From an uncultured Allobosea sp. (lineage in GTDB: Bacteria > Pseudomonadota > Alphaproteobacteria > Rhizobiales > Beijerinckiaceae), in the NCBI RefSeq assembly GCF_945957345.1, contig NZ_CAMFKW010000011.1:51195-115194 (forward strand): 64,000 nt of DNA, in the 5' to 3' direction. Every line of letters starts with the position of its first letter. Within the stretch, counting starts at the first letter, position 1. Position numbers and translations under genes: made by a program. Below, piece by piece: positions 42,892 to 51,887 of the stretch. The notes beneath the pieces are model-generated. The model saw only the letters and a program-made list of their open reading frames with translations, was not told where the DNA came from and searched no databases.

Positions 42892-44342
42892 CTCCGATCG
42901 CCAGCATCGAACAGCTCGCCGAGAGCTATGACCTCCTTGTCGTCGGCGCAGGTCCGGCCGGTCTCTCCGCCGCGGCGCGCGCTGCCGAGCTCGGCCTCTC
43001 TGTCCTGCTCGCCGACGAGAACCCGGCGCCGGGCGGCCAGATCTACCGCGCCGTGACCACGACGCCGGTGAAGAACCGTGCCATCCTCGGGGATGACTAC
43101 TGGCGCGGGGGCGAGATCGTCGCGCGCTTCCAGCGCTCGACAGCCGTTTACGCCCCGCGCTGCACCGTCTGGTCGATCGGCCCGGACGAGACCGCGCCCG
43201 GCAGTTTCGAGCTCGGCCTCTCGCTCGACGGGAAGGCGCGCATCATCGGAGCGCGGCAAGTCATCCTCGCGACCGGCGCACAGGAACGCCCCTTCCCGAT
43301 TCCGGGCTGGACCCTGCCCGGCGTGATGACCGCGGGCGCTGCCCAGATCGCGCTGAAATCCGCCGGCGCTATTCCCTCGGGGCGTACGGTCATCGCCGGC
43401 TGCGGCCCCCTGCTCTACCTGCTGGCGGGACAGCTTGCCGCTGCCGGCTGCCAGATCGCCGCCGTGCTCGACACGACACCCTCGGCCAATCGATCGAAGG
43501 CGCTCGGCGCGATCCCGGACTTCCTGCGCTCGCCCTATCTCGCCAAGGGCCTCAAGCTGATGCTGACGGCGCGACGCAAGCTGCGCTTCGTTTCCGGCGT
43601 GACCAGCCTGACCGCAACCGGGGAAGGAAAGCTCGCCTCAGTCCAGTTCGAGCAGGGCGGCCGCACCGGCACCATCGCCTGCGACACGCTGCTGCTGCAT
43701 CAGGGCGTGATACCCAGCGTCAACTTCTCCAATGCCGCTGGCTGCGCCCATGATTTCGACATGGAACAGCATGCCTGGGTGCCGCGCGTCGATGCCTGGT
43801 TCGCCTCGACCGTGCCCGGCATCGCCATCGCCGGTGACGGCGCCGGCATCGGCGGCGCGGAAAGCGCAGCCCTGCGCGGCGAGATCGCAGCCTTCGGCGC
43901 GGCATCGCGCCTCGGGAAGCTGAACGAAGCCGAGCGCGATCGGCAGGCGGCGCCGGTCCGGACCGAACTGGACAAGAAATTGCGCGGCCGGCGCTTCCTC
44001 GACCTGCTCTACAAACCGGCGCCGCAATTCCTGGCACCGTCGAAGGACGAGACGATTGTCTGCCGCTGCGAAGAGGTCACGGCCGGCCAGATCCGCGACG
44101 CCGCCAAGCGCCTCGGCGTCACCGGCCCCAACCAGATGAAGGCTTTCCTGCGTTGCGGCATGGGCCCCTGCCAGGGCCGCCTCTGCGGCCCGACCGTGGT
44201 CGAGCTCATCGCCGAGACACGCGGCACGACCCCGGCCGAGACCGGCTATTACCGCCTGCGCCCGCCGATCAAGCCGGTGACGCTGGCCGAGCTCGCAGCC
44301 CTGCCGCAGACCGACGCCTCGGTGAAGGCGGTCGTGCGATGA
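42888..44342 (+). CDS. FAD/NAD-type oxidoreductase with C-terminal 2Fe-2S domain, HcnB/LhpE/OoxA-like
   Basis: 484 residues from ATG 42888; the longer open frame upstream is a shadow of the 2Fe-2S gene. It has YDLLVVGAGPAGLSAAARAAE, a second nucleotide-binding loop (RTVIAGCGPLLYLLAGQL) and a GVMTAGAAQ segment. A BFD-like cluster domain lies at the C-terminus, with Cys in IVCRCEEV and CGMGPCQGRLCG. This is the alpha-subunit layout of LhpBEF/OoxAB/HcnABC enzymes. It should accept electrons from the DadA-like subunit and pass them toward the respiratory chain. Confidence 0.88.
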   Translation: MTPIASIEQLAESYDLLVVGAGPAGLSAAARAAELGLSVLLADENPAPGGQIYRAVTTTPVKNRAILGDDYWRGGEIVARFQRSTAVYAPRCTVWSIGPDETAPGSFELGLSLDGKARIIGARQVILATGAQERPFPIPGWTLPGVMTAGAAQIALKSAGAIPSGRTVIAGCGPLLYLLAGQLAAAGCQIAAVLDTTPSANRSKALGAIPDFLRSPYLAKGLKLMLTARRKLRFVSGVTSLTATGEGKLASVQFEQGGRTGTIACDTLLLHQGVIPSVNFSNAAGCAHDFDMEQHAWVPRVDAWFASTVPGIAIAGDGAGIGGAESAALRGEIAAFGAASRLGKLNEAERDRQAAPVRTELDKKLRGRRFLDLLYKPAPQFLAPSKDETIVCRCEEVTAGQIRDAAKRLGVTGPNQMKAFLRCGMGPCQGRLCGPTVVELIAETRGTTPAETGYYRLRPPIKPVTLAELAALPQTDASVKAVVR

Positions 44343-45466
44343 CCAAGGACCGTCGTAGCGCCGATGTCATCGTCATCGGCGGCGGCATCCATGGCTGCTC
44401 GACTGCAATGCATTGCGCGCTGCGCGGGCTCTCGGTCATCCTGATCGAGAAGGATCATGCCGGGCGCCATGCCTCCGGCGTCAATGCCGGCGGTGTCCGC
44501 CAGCTCGCCCGCCATGTCGCGGAAATCCCGCTTTCCAACGCCTCGATGGCGCTCTGGCACAATATCGCCGAGCTGGTCGATGACGATTGCGGCTTCACCA
44601 GCGACGGGCAGGTTCTGGTCGCCGAGGACGAAGCCGATCTCGAAGGTTGCCGAACCCGCGTCGCCGACCTGACCTTGCGCGGCTTCCACCATGAGGAGCT
44701 GATCGACGCCAAGGAATTGCGCGAGATCGTCCCGGCCGTATCCGAAACCTGCCCCGGCGGCGTGATCTCGCGCCGCGACGGTGCCGCGATTCCCCTGCGC
44801 GCAACACAGGCCTTCAAGCGCAAGGCCGAGAGCCTCGGCGTCACCATCCGCGAGGGCGTGCGCGTCACCAGGGTCGAGCAGGACGGCCCAAACTGGCGCA
44901 TCGTCACCGATGCCGGCGCCTTCCTTGCCCCTCGCATCGTCAACGCCGCGGGCGCCTGGGCCGACCGCATCGCCAGCGATCTCGGCGAGCCCGTGCCGCT
45001 CTCGGTCATCGCTCCGATGCTGATGATCACCGCGCCACTGCCGGCCTTCATCAAGCCCGTGGTGATCCTGCGCGGACGAAAACTCTCCTTCAAGCAGTTC
45101 GACAACGGCACGGTGCTGATCGGCGGCGGCCATCTCGGCACCCCCTTGCGCGACGAGAACGTCACCCTGCTCGACTGGCGCAAGCTCGCGATCAGCGCCG
45201 CCACGGTCTGGGACCTCTTCCCGATCATGCGCGGCGCACCGATTGTACGCGCCTGGGCGGGCATCGAGGCCCGCATGCCGGACGACCTACCGGTTTTCGG
45301 CAAAAGCGCCAAACATGAGGGCGTCTATCACCAGTTCGGCTTCTCGGCGCACGGCTTCCAGCTCGGCCCCGGTGCCGGCGCCGTGATGGCCGAGATCATC
45401 GCGACCGGCCGCTCGAACGTGCCGATCGACGGCCTCGACATTGCCCGTTTCGCCTCCACCCACTGA
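44339..45466 (+). CDS. Second FAD-dependent amino-acid oxidase/dehydrogenase, DAO family
   Basis: 375 residues from ATG 44339, overlapping the preceding stop by 4 nt. FAD loop DVIVIGGGIHGCSTAMHCA with ILIEKD, the conserved GVNAGGVRQLARH, RIVNAAGAWADRIA, and GFSAHGFQLGPGAG near the end are all DAO-family signatures. It is distinct from the first FAD gene in the operon. It may be an alternative catalytic subunit for the same iron-sulphur partners, or a stand-alone sarcosine/glycine-oxidase-like enzyme acting on the next intermediate. The substrate is unknown. Confidence 0.86.
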   Translation: MTKDRRSADVIVIGGGIHGCSTAMHCALRGLSVILIEKDHAGRHASGVNAGGVRQLARHVAEIPLSNASMALWHNIAELVDDDCGFTSDGQVLVAEDEADLEGCRTRVADLTLRGFHHEELIDAKELREIVPAVSETCPGGVISRRDGAAIPLRATQAFKRKAESLGVTIREGVRVTRVEQDGPNWRIVTDAGAFLAPRIVNAAGAWADRIASDLGEPVPLSVIAPMLMITAPLPAFIKPVVILRGRKLSFKQFDNGTVLIGGGHLGTPLRDENVTLLDWRKLAISAATVWDLFPIMRGAPIVRAWAGIEARMPDDLPVFGKSAKHEGVYHQFGFSAHGFQLGPGAGAVMAEIIATGRSNVPIDGLDIARFASTH

Positions 45467-45487
45467 GTTTCAACGCAGGAGAAGACC

Positions 45488-45829
45488 ATGGCCATCAAGC
45501 GCTCCATCCGCACGCCCATCCAGAACCGCGTCGTCGAGACCGGAAACCTCGCCTTCGTCGGCGGCGTCGTAGCCGATGACACCACGCAGGGGATGGGCCC
45601 GCAGACCCAGAACATCCTCGGCAAGATCGAGGGCTATCTCGGCGAGGTCGGGCTCGACCGCAAGGCGATCGTCGCCGCCCAGATCTTCGTGACCGATCTC
45701 AAGCTGAAGAAGGAGATGGACGCGGTCTGGACCGGCTTCTTCGGTGAGGAAATGCCGACCCGCGCCACCGTCGGCGTCGCCGATCTCGGCGGCCCGTTGA
45801 TCGAGATCGTCGTCACCGCCTCGCGCTGA
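45488..45829 (+). CDS. RidA-family (YjgF/YER057c/UK114) enamine/imine deaminase-like protein
   Basis: 113 residues, full family length. The conserved Arg occurs in PTRATVGVADLGGPLIEIVV, along with VVETGNLAFVGGVVADD. RidA proteins hydrolyse reactive enamines/imines such as those released by amino-acid oxidases. As the last gene of an operon encoding two flavin amine oxidases it most likely clears their imine products. A GGAG-type ribosome site lies just before ATG 45488. Confidence 0.9.
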   Translation: MAIKRSIRTPIQNRVVETGNLAFVGGVVADDTTQGMGPQTQNILGKIEGYLGEVGLDRKAIVAAQIFVTDLKLKKEMDAVWTGFFGEEMPTRATVGVADLGGPLIEIVVTASR

Positions 45830-45885
45830 GCCGCGTCATCGGCGGGAGCCTGCGACGGGTCCCGGCCGCCGCCCACGCGATCCCG

Positions 45886-47127
45886 TCAGCCTGAAACGGA
45901 AGCAGGAGCTTCCGGCGCCAGGCTGACGCGGTCGAGCTTCGGCGTCATCGTGTCGAGCAGAGGCAGGGCGGCCGCGCCGAGCGCCGCCGTCAGACGCCCG
46001 GTCCCGCCACGCTGGACGCGCGGGATCGTCCGCCCCGGCCGGTTCGCGACCGAGATCGGCAGCGGCGCCATCGCTGCTATCAGCGCATCGATCACCGTAT
46101 CCGGCATCTCGCCTCCAAGGATGACGGTTTCCGGATCGAACAGGTTCTCCAGCGTCGTCACGATCGGTGCCAGCAACCTAGCCGCCTCCGTAATCCAGCC
46201 GATCAAGGCGGGATGTCCCTGCGCGTGCAGGCGCGCAACCTCCTCCGGCCCGGCACCGGCGATCCCGGCCTCGCGCAAGGTCTCCGCCAGCGCATGGAAG
46301 GAGGCATAGCGTTCGAGGCAACCATGCCCGCCGCAGGCGCAGGCGCGGCCATCGCGAACGACGGGGATATGGCCGATCTCGCCGGCATTGCCGAAGGCGC
46401 CGCGATAGGGCTGACCGGCGACAATGACCCCGAGCCCGAGTCCGGCGCCGAAATAGATCTGGCAGAAATGGCGCAGATTGCGGCCAAGCCCATGGAGATG
46501 CTCGCCAACCGCGGCCGCATTGGCGTCGTTCTCGATCACCACCGGCGTGTTCAGGGCGTCCTGCAGAAGCTGCGCTGCATCCTGCCCGGCCCAGCCGGGC
46601 AGGGGCGAGGTGCCGACCGAGTTCATGCCCTCGATCTCGAAGGGGCCGGGCATCACCACACCGCAGCCGAGCAGGCGCTCGGGCAGGCCGGCTTCGCGTC
46701 GCACCGCAGCCAGTTCCGCCGCAGCCGTCTTCTGCACGCCCGCAACGGTCGTGTCCGCGAGCGGCGCGATGCGCTGCGCCCTGATCCGCCCGGCAAGGTC
46801 GACGAGAACCGTGGTAACGTGATCGGCCGCGATCTCCATCCCGGCCGTCATCCCGCCCTCGGGATTGACGGCGAATTCGACCGGCGGCTGGCCCCGCGCC
46901 GTCCGGCGCCGGCCAAGCTCAATGAGGAAGCCTTCTTCGACCAACTCGGCGACGATGTTGGAGACCGCCTGGGCCGTGAGTTTCGTCAGCACCGCGATAT
47001 CGGACCGGCCGAGCTGCCCGTGCTGGCGCACGGTTTCCAGAACCACACGGCGGTTATGGCTGCGCGTTCGCTCGGGATTGGTGCCGACGGCGACGCTGCG
47101 GGACGGAGGGACGGGACGGTTCGGCAT
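45886..47127 (-). CDS. ROK-family transcriptional repressor
   Basis: 413 residues. The N-terminal winged helix-turn-helix (HNRRVVLETVRQHGQLGRSD, LTKLTAQAVSNIVAELVEEG) is followed by the ROK sugar-kinase-like domain: VVIENDANAAAVGEHL, GNAGEIGHIPV, and the zinc motif CACGGHGCLE. ROK repressors of the NagC/Mlc/XylR type sense sugars or sugar phosphates. It is divergent from a sugar ABC importer operon with PfkB and SIS genes, and a palindrome fitting an operator lies between them. Regulation of that operon by an amino-sugar-like ligand is inferred. Confidence 0.92.
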   Translation of the reverse strand: MPNRPVPPSRSVAVGTNPERTRSHNRRVVLETVRQHGQLGRSDIAVLTKLTAQAVSNIVAELVEEGFLIELGRRRTARGQPPVEFAVNPEGGMTAGMEIAADHVTTVLVDLAGRIRAQRIAPLADTTVAGVQKTAAAELAAVRREAGLPERLLGCGVVMPGPFEIEGMNSVGTSPLPGWAGQDAAQLLQDALNTPVVIENDANAAAVGEHLHGLGRNLRHFCQIYFGAGLGLGVIVAGQPYRGAFGNAGEIGHIPVVRDGRACACGGHGCLERYASFHALAETLREAGIAGAGPEEVARLHAQGHPALIGWITEAARLLAPIVTTLENLFDPETVILGGEMPDTVIDALIAAMAPLPISVANRPGRTIPRVQRGGTGRLTAALGAAALPLLDTMTPKLDRVSLAPEAPASVSG

Positions 47128-47165
47128 AGGCGGTCACGCGAGGGCGGGGGAACAGCCTGCTCCGG

Positions 47166-47201
47166 CAATTAATCCAACTCAAGTGAATTAATTGATTGAC
47201 A
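47166..47201. promoter_or_regulatory. Inverted repeat and -35 box between ROK and the sugar importer (candidate ROK operator)
   Basis: CAATTAAT (47166-47173) and ATTAATTG (47187-47194) form a perfect 8-base inverted repeat around a 13-nt spacer, in an otherwise GC-rich gap. A perfect TTGACA begins at 47196, pointing toward the importer operon; the -10 box is not clear. Repressor bound here would block the promoter. Confidence 0.6.
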
Positions 47202-47292
47202 GCCGCGGGCCGCGGAGACGACGATACCGGCGAGCCTCCCGAATGCCGTCCGCCGGCAGGGACGGAGGACGCTGAAATCAGGGGAGAGGGTC

Positions 47293-48552
47293 ATGCGCGG
47301 CTTACGCGGGATGCTGTTGGGTCTGATGGTCTCGGTCGGCGCGATCGCCGGCGCGAAGGCGCAGACCGTCGAGATCGAATACTGGCAGTATGTCTTCGAC
47401 GCGCGCGTCAAGGCGATGAACGAGCTGATCAAGCGCTTCGAGGCCGCCAACCCGAACATCAAGGTCAAGCAGACGACCTTCCCCTATGCCGACTACCAGA
47501 CCAAGATCGCCGCGGCGATGCCCGCCGGCCAGGGCCCGGATGTCGTGCAGCTCTTCTATGGCTGGCTCGACAATTTCGTCGGCGCCAAGTTCATCCAGCC
47601 GCTACCGCGCGACGCTTTCCCGCCCGCCGCGATCGAGAAGGAATTCTATCCGATCGTCTCGGCGATGAAGCGCGACGGCGAGTATTACGCGCTGCCGACG
47701 GCGGTGCGCTCGCTCGCGCTGTTCTACAACAAGAAACTCTTCCAGGAGGCCGGGCTCGACCCGAACACGCCGCCGAAGACCGTCGACGAATTGCTCGACT
47801 TCGCCAAGAAGACGACCAAGCGTGACGGCGCCGACAACATGCTCTCGGCCGGCATCACGCTCGACTTCCCCGGTCAGGACTATCATTGGTGGCGTGAGAC
47901 GCTGCTGCGCCAGAATGGCGGCGCGCCCTATAGCGACGACAACAAGACCGTGACCTATGACAGCGAGGCCGGCGCCAAGTCGCTGAACTGGTATGCCGAT
48001 CTCCAGCGCGTCCACAAGGTCGGCCAGGTCGGCTTCATGGACGAGGGCCAGGCCGCCTTCCGCGCTGGCCGCGCCGCGATGACGGTCGACGGCTCCTTCC
48101 GTCTCGGCGCCTTCGGCGGCATCAAGGCCTTCGAATGGGGCGTCGCCGAGCTGCCCGCTTCGGCCGACGGCAAGAAGGCAAATTTCGCCAGCTACTGGGT
48201 CAACGGCATCACCACCAAGCCGACCGGCGAGAAGCTGGAAGCGGCCAAGAAGTTCCTCGCCTTCGTCACCACGCCCGAGGCGATGCAGCTCTGGCTCGAG
48301 ACCGTCGGTGAATTGCCGGCCCGCAAGGCCGCAGCCGAGACCGAGAAGAACCTGAGCAACCCGATCTATGGACCGTTCCTCAAGGCGCTCAACTACTCGC
48401 ACGCCACGGTCTTCGTCGACGAGATGGCCCAGCGTCAGGTCTCGCTCGACATGCTCAACCGCGTTCTGCTGCAGAACCAGGACGCCAAGGCCGCGCTGGC
48501 CGAGGCCGCCAAGGCCGAGCAACCCATCCTCGACCGCTTCTACAAGAAGTGA
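47293..48552 (+). CDS. Sugar ABC transporter substrate-binding protein
   Basis: 419 residues with a Sec signal peptide (MLLGLMVSVGAIAGAKA-Q). The mature protein has the type I sugar-binding layout of the UgpB/MalE class: EYWQYVFDARVKAMNELI, ANPNIKVKQTTFPYADY, AAAMPAGQGPDVVQLFYGW, LPTAVRSLALFYNKKLF, TVDGSFRLGAFGG. It would bind a sugar or sugar derivative in the periplasm. GGGGAGAGGG precedes ATG 47293. The operon's PfkB, SIS and lyase genes imply an aminated or amino-acid-linked sugar. Confidence 0.92.
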   Translation: MRGLRGMLLGLMVSVGAIAGAKAQTVEIEYWQYVFDARVKAMNELIKRFEAANPNIKVKQTTFPYADYQTKIAAAMPAGQGPDVVQLFYGWLDNFVGAKFIQPLPRDAFPPAAIEKEFYPIVSAMKRDGEYYALPTAVRSLALFYNKKLFQEAGLDPNTPPKTVDELLDFAKKTTKRDGADNMLSAGITLDFPGQDYHWWRETLLRQNGGAPYSDDNKTVTYDSEAGAKSLNWYADLQRVHKVGQVGFMDEGQAAFRAGRAAMTVDGSFRLGAFGGIKAFEWGVAELPASADGKKANFASYWVNGITTKPTGEKLEAAKKFLAFVTTPEAMQLWLETVGELPARKAAAETEKNLSNPIYGPFLKALNYSHATVFVDEMAQRQVSLDMLNRVLLQNQDAKAALAEAAKAEQPILDRFYKK

Positions 48553-48583
48553 TGTGGACCGGACGCCGGATCGGATTGTCGCG

Positions 48584-49525
48584 ATGAACGCCTCTTTGTC
48601 TCGTGTCGATGCGCAATCCGGCGCCCGTCTCTTCTCGGGCCTCGGCATGCGCCAGAAGCAGGTCCTCTGGGCCTGGTCTTTCCTGGCCGTGCCGGTGCTG
48701 TTCTATGCGGTGGTGCGTTTCTATCCGACGCTGGAAGCCTTCTGGATTTCCACCACCAACTGGAATCTGCTGACCAAGCCCTCCTTTGTCGGGCTGGCCA
48801 ACTTCAAGCGCCTCCTAGCCGACCCCGTGTTCTGGAAGGTCTTCGGCAACACCGCGCTCTACCTGCTGCTGGGCACGCCGATCAGCCTGCTGCTCGCCTT
48901 CACCATCGCCTATCATCTCGACCGCGTGCGCCTCCTGCACGGCTTCATCCGGGCTTTGTATTTCCTGCCCTTCCTGACCACCGCCGCAGCGATGGCCTGG
49001 GTCTGGCGTTGGTTCTACCAGCCGGTGCCGATCGGCCTGTTCAACAATCTGCTCGCCGGCATCGGCATCGCCCAGCAGCCCTTCCTGCGCTCGACCACGC
49101 AATCGCTGCCCGCCGTGCTCGCACCGGCGATCTGGGCCGGTCTCGGCTTCCAGGTTGTGATCTTCATGGCAGGCCTGCGCGCCATCCCGACGACCTATTA
49201 CGAGGCCGCCCGCATCGACGGCGTCTCGAACGGAACGATCCTGCGGCGGATCACCCTGCCGCTTCTCAAGCCGACGATCGTCTTCCTCGTCGTCTTCTCC
49301 TCGATCGGGTTCCTGCGCATTTTCGATCAGGTCTACAATATGACCAGCCAGACGAGCAGCGATCCCGGCGGGCCGCTGAACGCGACCAAGCCGCTCGTGC
49401 TGATGATCTACCAGACCGCCTTCTCCTCCTTCGACATGGGCTATGCCGCGGCCCAGACCGTCGTGCTCTTCCTCGTGCTGCTCGTGGTCTCGCTGCTGCA
49501 GCTTCGGCTGCTGAAGGACCGCTGA
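48584..49525 (+). CDS. Sugar ABC transporter permease (UgpA/MalF-like)
   Basis: 313 residues from ATG 48584; the longer open frame runs back into the binding-protein gene. Six hydrophobic segments, with the EAA loop EAARIDGVSNGTILRRITLP and a Thr/Ser-rich periplasmic stretch (NMTSQTSSDPGGPLN) typical of CUT1 permeases. It pairs with the next permease, with which it shares one base (TGATG). Confidence 0.93.
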   Translation: MNASLSRVDAQSGARLFSGLGMRQKQVLWAWSFLAVPVLFYAVVRFYPTLEAFWISTTNWNLLTKPSFVGLANFKRLLADPVFWKVFGNTALYLLLGTPISLLLAFTIAYHLDRVRLLHGFIRALYFLPFLTTAAAMAWVWRWFYQPVPIGLFNNLLAGIGIAQQPFLRSTTQSLPAVLAPAIWAGLGFQVVIFMAGLRAIPTTYYEAARIDGVSNGTILRRITLPLLKPTIVFLVVFSSIGFLRIFDQVYNMTSQTSSDPGGPLNATKPLVLMIYQTAFSSFDMGYAAAQTVVLFLVLLVVSLLQLRLLKDR

Positions 49526-50367
49526 TGAGCGCCGCCGCCTCCCCCATGGCCCTGCGCCTCGAACCTGGCCGCATCATCGCCTGGCTGCTGCTCTTCGGCG
49601 GCGGCCTGCTGATGGTGACGCCGCTCGCCTTCATGTTCGCGACCTCGCTGAAGGATTCCTCCGAGATCTACGATCTCGCCTTCTTCCCGGCCCATCCGAC
49701 GCTCGGCAACTACGTAACCGTGCTCTCGGACGGCCGCTTCCTGCGCTGGTTCGCCAATTCCTTCGGCATCGCCACCGCGGTCACGCTCTCGAACGTCTTC
49801 TTCGACAGCCTCGTCGGCTACACTCTGGCGAAGTTCCAGTTTCGCGGCCGCTATCTCGTCTTCATCGCCATCCTCTCGACGCTGATGATCCCGACCGAGA
49901 TGCTGGTCATCCCGTGGTATGTCATGGCCAAGAACTTCGGCTGGCTCGACAGCTACTGGGGCATCATGTTCCCGGGCATGATGACGGCTTTCGGCACCTT
50001 CCTGATGAAGCAGTTCTTCGAGACCGTGCCGAACGACTTCCTCGAAGCCGCCCGCATCGACGGCCTCAACGAATTCGCGATCTTCTGGCGCATCGCCCTG
50101 CCGCTGGTGACGCCGGCCCTCTCGGCGCTGGCGATCTTCACCTTCCTCAGTAACTGGACCGCCTTCATCTGGCCGCTGATCGTGACGACTTCCAAGGAAC
50201 TCTACACCTTGCCGGTCGGCCTCACGAGCTTCGCGGTGGAATCGCAGGTCCAGTGGGAGCTGATCATGACGGGCGCTGCGCTCGCTACCTTGCCGACGCT
50301 GACGGTCTTCCTGCTGCTCCAGCGCTATATCGTGCGCGGCGTGGTCCTCGCCGGTCTCAAGGGCTGA
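49525..50367 (+). CDS. Sugar ABC transporter permease (UgpE/MalG-like)
   Basis: 280 residues from ATG 49525. Six hydrophobic segments; LGNYVTVLSDGRFLRWFANS and the EAA loop EAARIDGLNEFAIFWRIALP are characteristic of the second CUT1 permease. It completes the membrane channel. The lyase gene follows after 5 nt. Confidence 0.93.
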   Translation: MSAAASPMALRLEPGRIIAWLLLFGGGLLMVTPLAFMFATSLKDSSEIYDLAFFPAHPTLGNYVTVLSDGRFLRWFANSFGIATAVTLSNVFFDSLVGYTLAKFQFRGRYLVFIAILSTLMIPTEMLVIPWYVMAKNFGWLDSYWGIMFPGMMTAFGTFLMKQFFETVPNDFLEAARIDGLNEFAIFWRIALPLVTPALSALAIFTFLSNWTAFIWPLIVTTSKELYTLPVGLTSFAVESQVQWELIMTGAALATLPTLTVFLLLQRYIVRGVVLAGLKG

Positions 50368-50372
50368 TTGCC

Positions 50373-51887
50373 ATGACGATGAACGATCCACGGGCGAATG
50401 ACACGTCCGTCTTCCCCGATCCCGTCTACAAGGAAACCGTGCTGCGCCCGCTCTTCGACGGCGCCAAGACGCATCACGTCCAGAGCTTCCGCGCCATCGA
50501 CCGCGCCCATCTCGTGATGCTCGCCGAAACCGGCATCCTGCCGCGCGCCGCCGCAGGCCGCATCGCCCGCGCGCTCGACACGATCGATGCCGAGATCGAC
50601 CCGGCCACGTTGAGCTATGACGGCACGGTCGAGGATTACTTCTTCCTGACCGAGGCTGAGCTGAAGAAGCGCCTGCCGGCCGATGATGCCGGGCGCCTCC
50701 ATACCGGCCGTTCGCGCAACGACATCGACCACACGCTGTTCAAGCTCGCGCTGAAGCCGCGGCTCGACCATATGGCCGGCCTGCTGCGCGCGCTGATCAC
50801 CGCGACCCTCGACCTCGCCGAGCGCGAAAAGGCGACATTGATCGTCGCCTATACCCATGGCCAGCCTGCCCAGCCGACCACCTTCGGCCATTATCTCTCG
50901 GCCGCGATCGAGGTGATGCTGCGCGACCATGAGCGACTGGTGCAGGCGCGCGCCTTGCTCGACCTCTCGCCGATGGGCGCCGCCGCGATCACCACTTCAG
51001 GCTTCCCGCTGGATCGCGCCCGCGTCGCGCATCTGCTCGGCTTTTCGGGCCCGCTGCAGAATTCCTATGGCTGCATCGCCGCAATCGACTACCTGACCGC
51101 GACCTACAGCGCGGTCGAGCTCGTCTTCCTGCATCTCGGCCGCCTGATCCAGGATTTGCAGGTCTGGACCGCCTTCGAGGTCGGCCAGCTCTATGTGCCC
51201 AATGCCTTCGTGCAGATCTCCTCGATCATGCCGCAGAAGCGCAATCCGGTGCCGATCGAGCACCTGCGCCACCTCGCGTCGCAGACCGTGGCGCGCGCCC
51301 GGATGGTCCGGGACATCGTCCACAACACGCCCTTCACCGACATGAACGACGCCGAGGGCGAAACCAACGAAGCCGGCTATCAGGCCTTCGCGACTGCTGA
51401 GCGCGTGCTCAGCCTTCTCGCAGCGCTGCTGCCGGCGTTGCAGGTCGACGGCCGGCGCGTCGCCGAGAACATCCGGCGCTCCTGCATTACCATCACCGAG
51501 CTGGCCGACACGCTGGTCCGGTCGGAAGGCCTCTCCTTCCGCACCGCCCATGAGATCGCCGCCGATGTCGCGCGCGCCGTGGTCGCGGCCGATGGCGACC
51601 TGCCGCGCGACGGCTATGCCCCGTTCCGCAAGGCTTTCCGCGAACACGCCGGCCGCGAGCCGCAATTGAACGAGGCTGCCTTCGCGGAGGCCGTCTCGCC
51701 CGAGCATTTCGTCGCGGTGCGCGAGCGCTTCGGCGGGCCGGGGCCGCAAGCTCTCGCCGCCGCCTTCGCCGGCTATCGCGGCGTCCTCGTGGCGGCAGGC
51801 CTCGCCGCGACCGCGACCGCTGCGCGCGAGGCTTCCGCGCGCCATGAACTCGACGCCGCCGTCGCGGATCTGATGGGAGCAGCCTGA
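50373..51887 (+). CDS. Argininosuccinate-lyase-like enzyme (fumarase/aspartase superfamily)
   Basis: 504 residues, a little longer than argininosuccinate lyases (about 460). It keeps the family's functional motifs: LHTGRSRNDI, the catalytic His in AYTHGQPAQPTTFGHY, and the mobile loop SSIMPQKRNPVPIEH containing the catalytic Ser. Near the first motif the normally conserved ED-(I/V)-H region is changed to EDYFFLTE, and the usual Gln after HTGRSRND is Ile, so the substrate is unlikely to be argininosuccinate. The family eliminates fumarate from N-substituted aspartates. Set inside a sugar importer/PfkB/SIS operon, it may act on a sugar-aspartate conjugate; this is inference. It shares one base with the next gene. 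Confidence 0.85.
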   Translation: MTMNDPRANDTSVFPDPVYKETVLRPLFDGAKTHHVQSFRAIDRAHLVMLAETGILPRAAAGRIARALDTIDAEIDPATLSYDGTVEDYFFLTEAELKKRLPADDAGRLHTGRSRNDIDHTLFKLALKPRLDHMAGLLRALITATLDLAEREKATLIVAYTHGQPAQPTTFGHYLSAAIEVMLRDHERLVQARALLDLSPMGAAAITTSGFPLDRARVAHLLGFSGPLQNSYGCIAAIDYLTATYSAVELVFLHLGRLIQDLQVWTAFEVGQLYVPNAFVQISSIMPQKRNPVPIEHLRHLASQTVARARMVRDIVHNTPFTDMNDAEGETNEAGYQAFATAERVLSLLAALLPALQVDGRRVAENIRRSCITITELADTLVRSEGLSFRTAHEIAADVARAVVAADGDLPRDGYAPFRKAFREHAGREPQLNEAAFAEAVSPEHFVAVRERFGGPGPQALAAAFAGYRGVLVAAGLAATATAAREASARHELDAAVADLMGAA

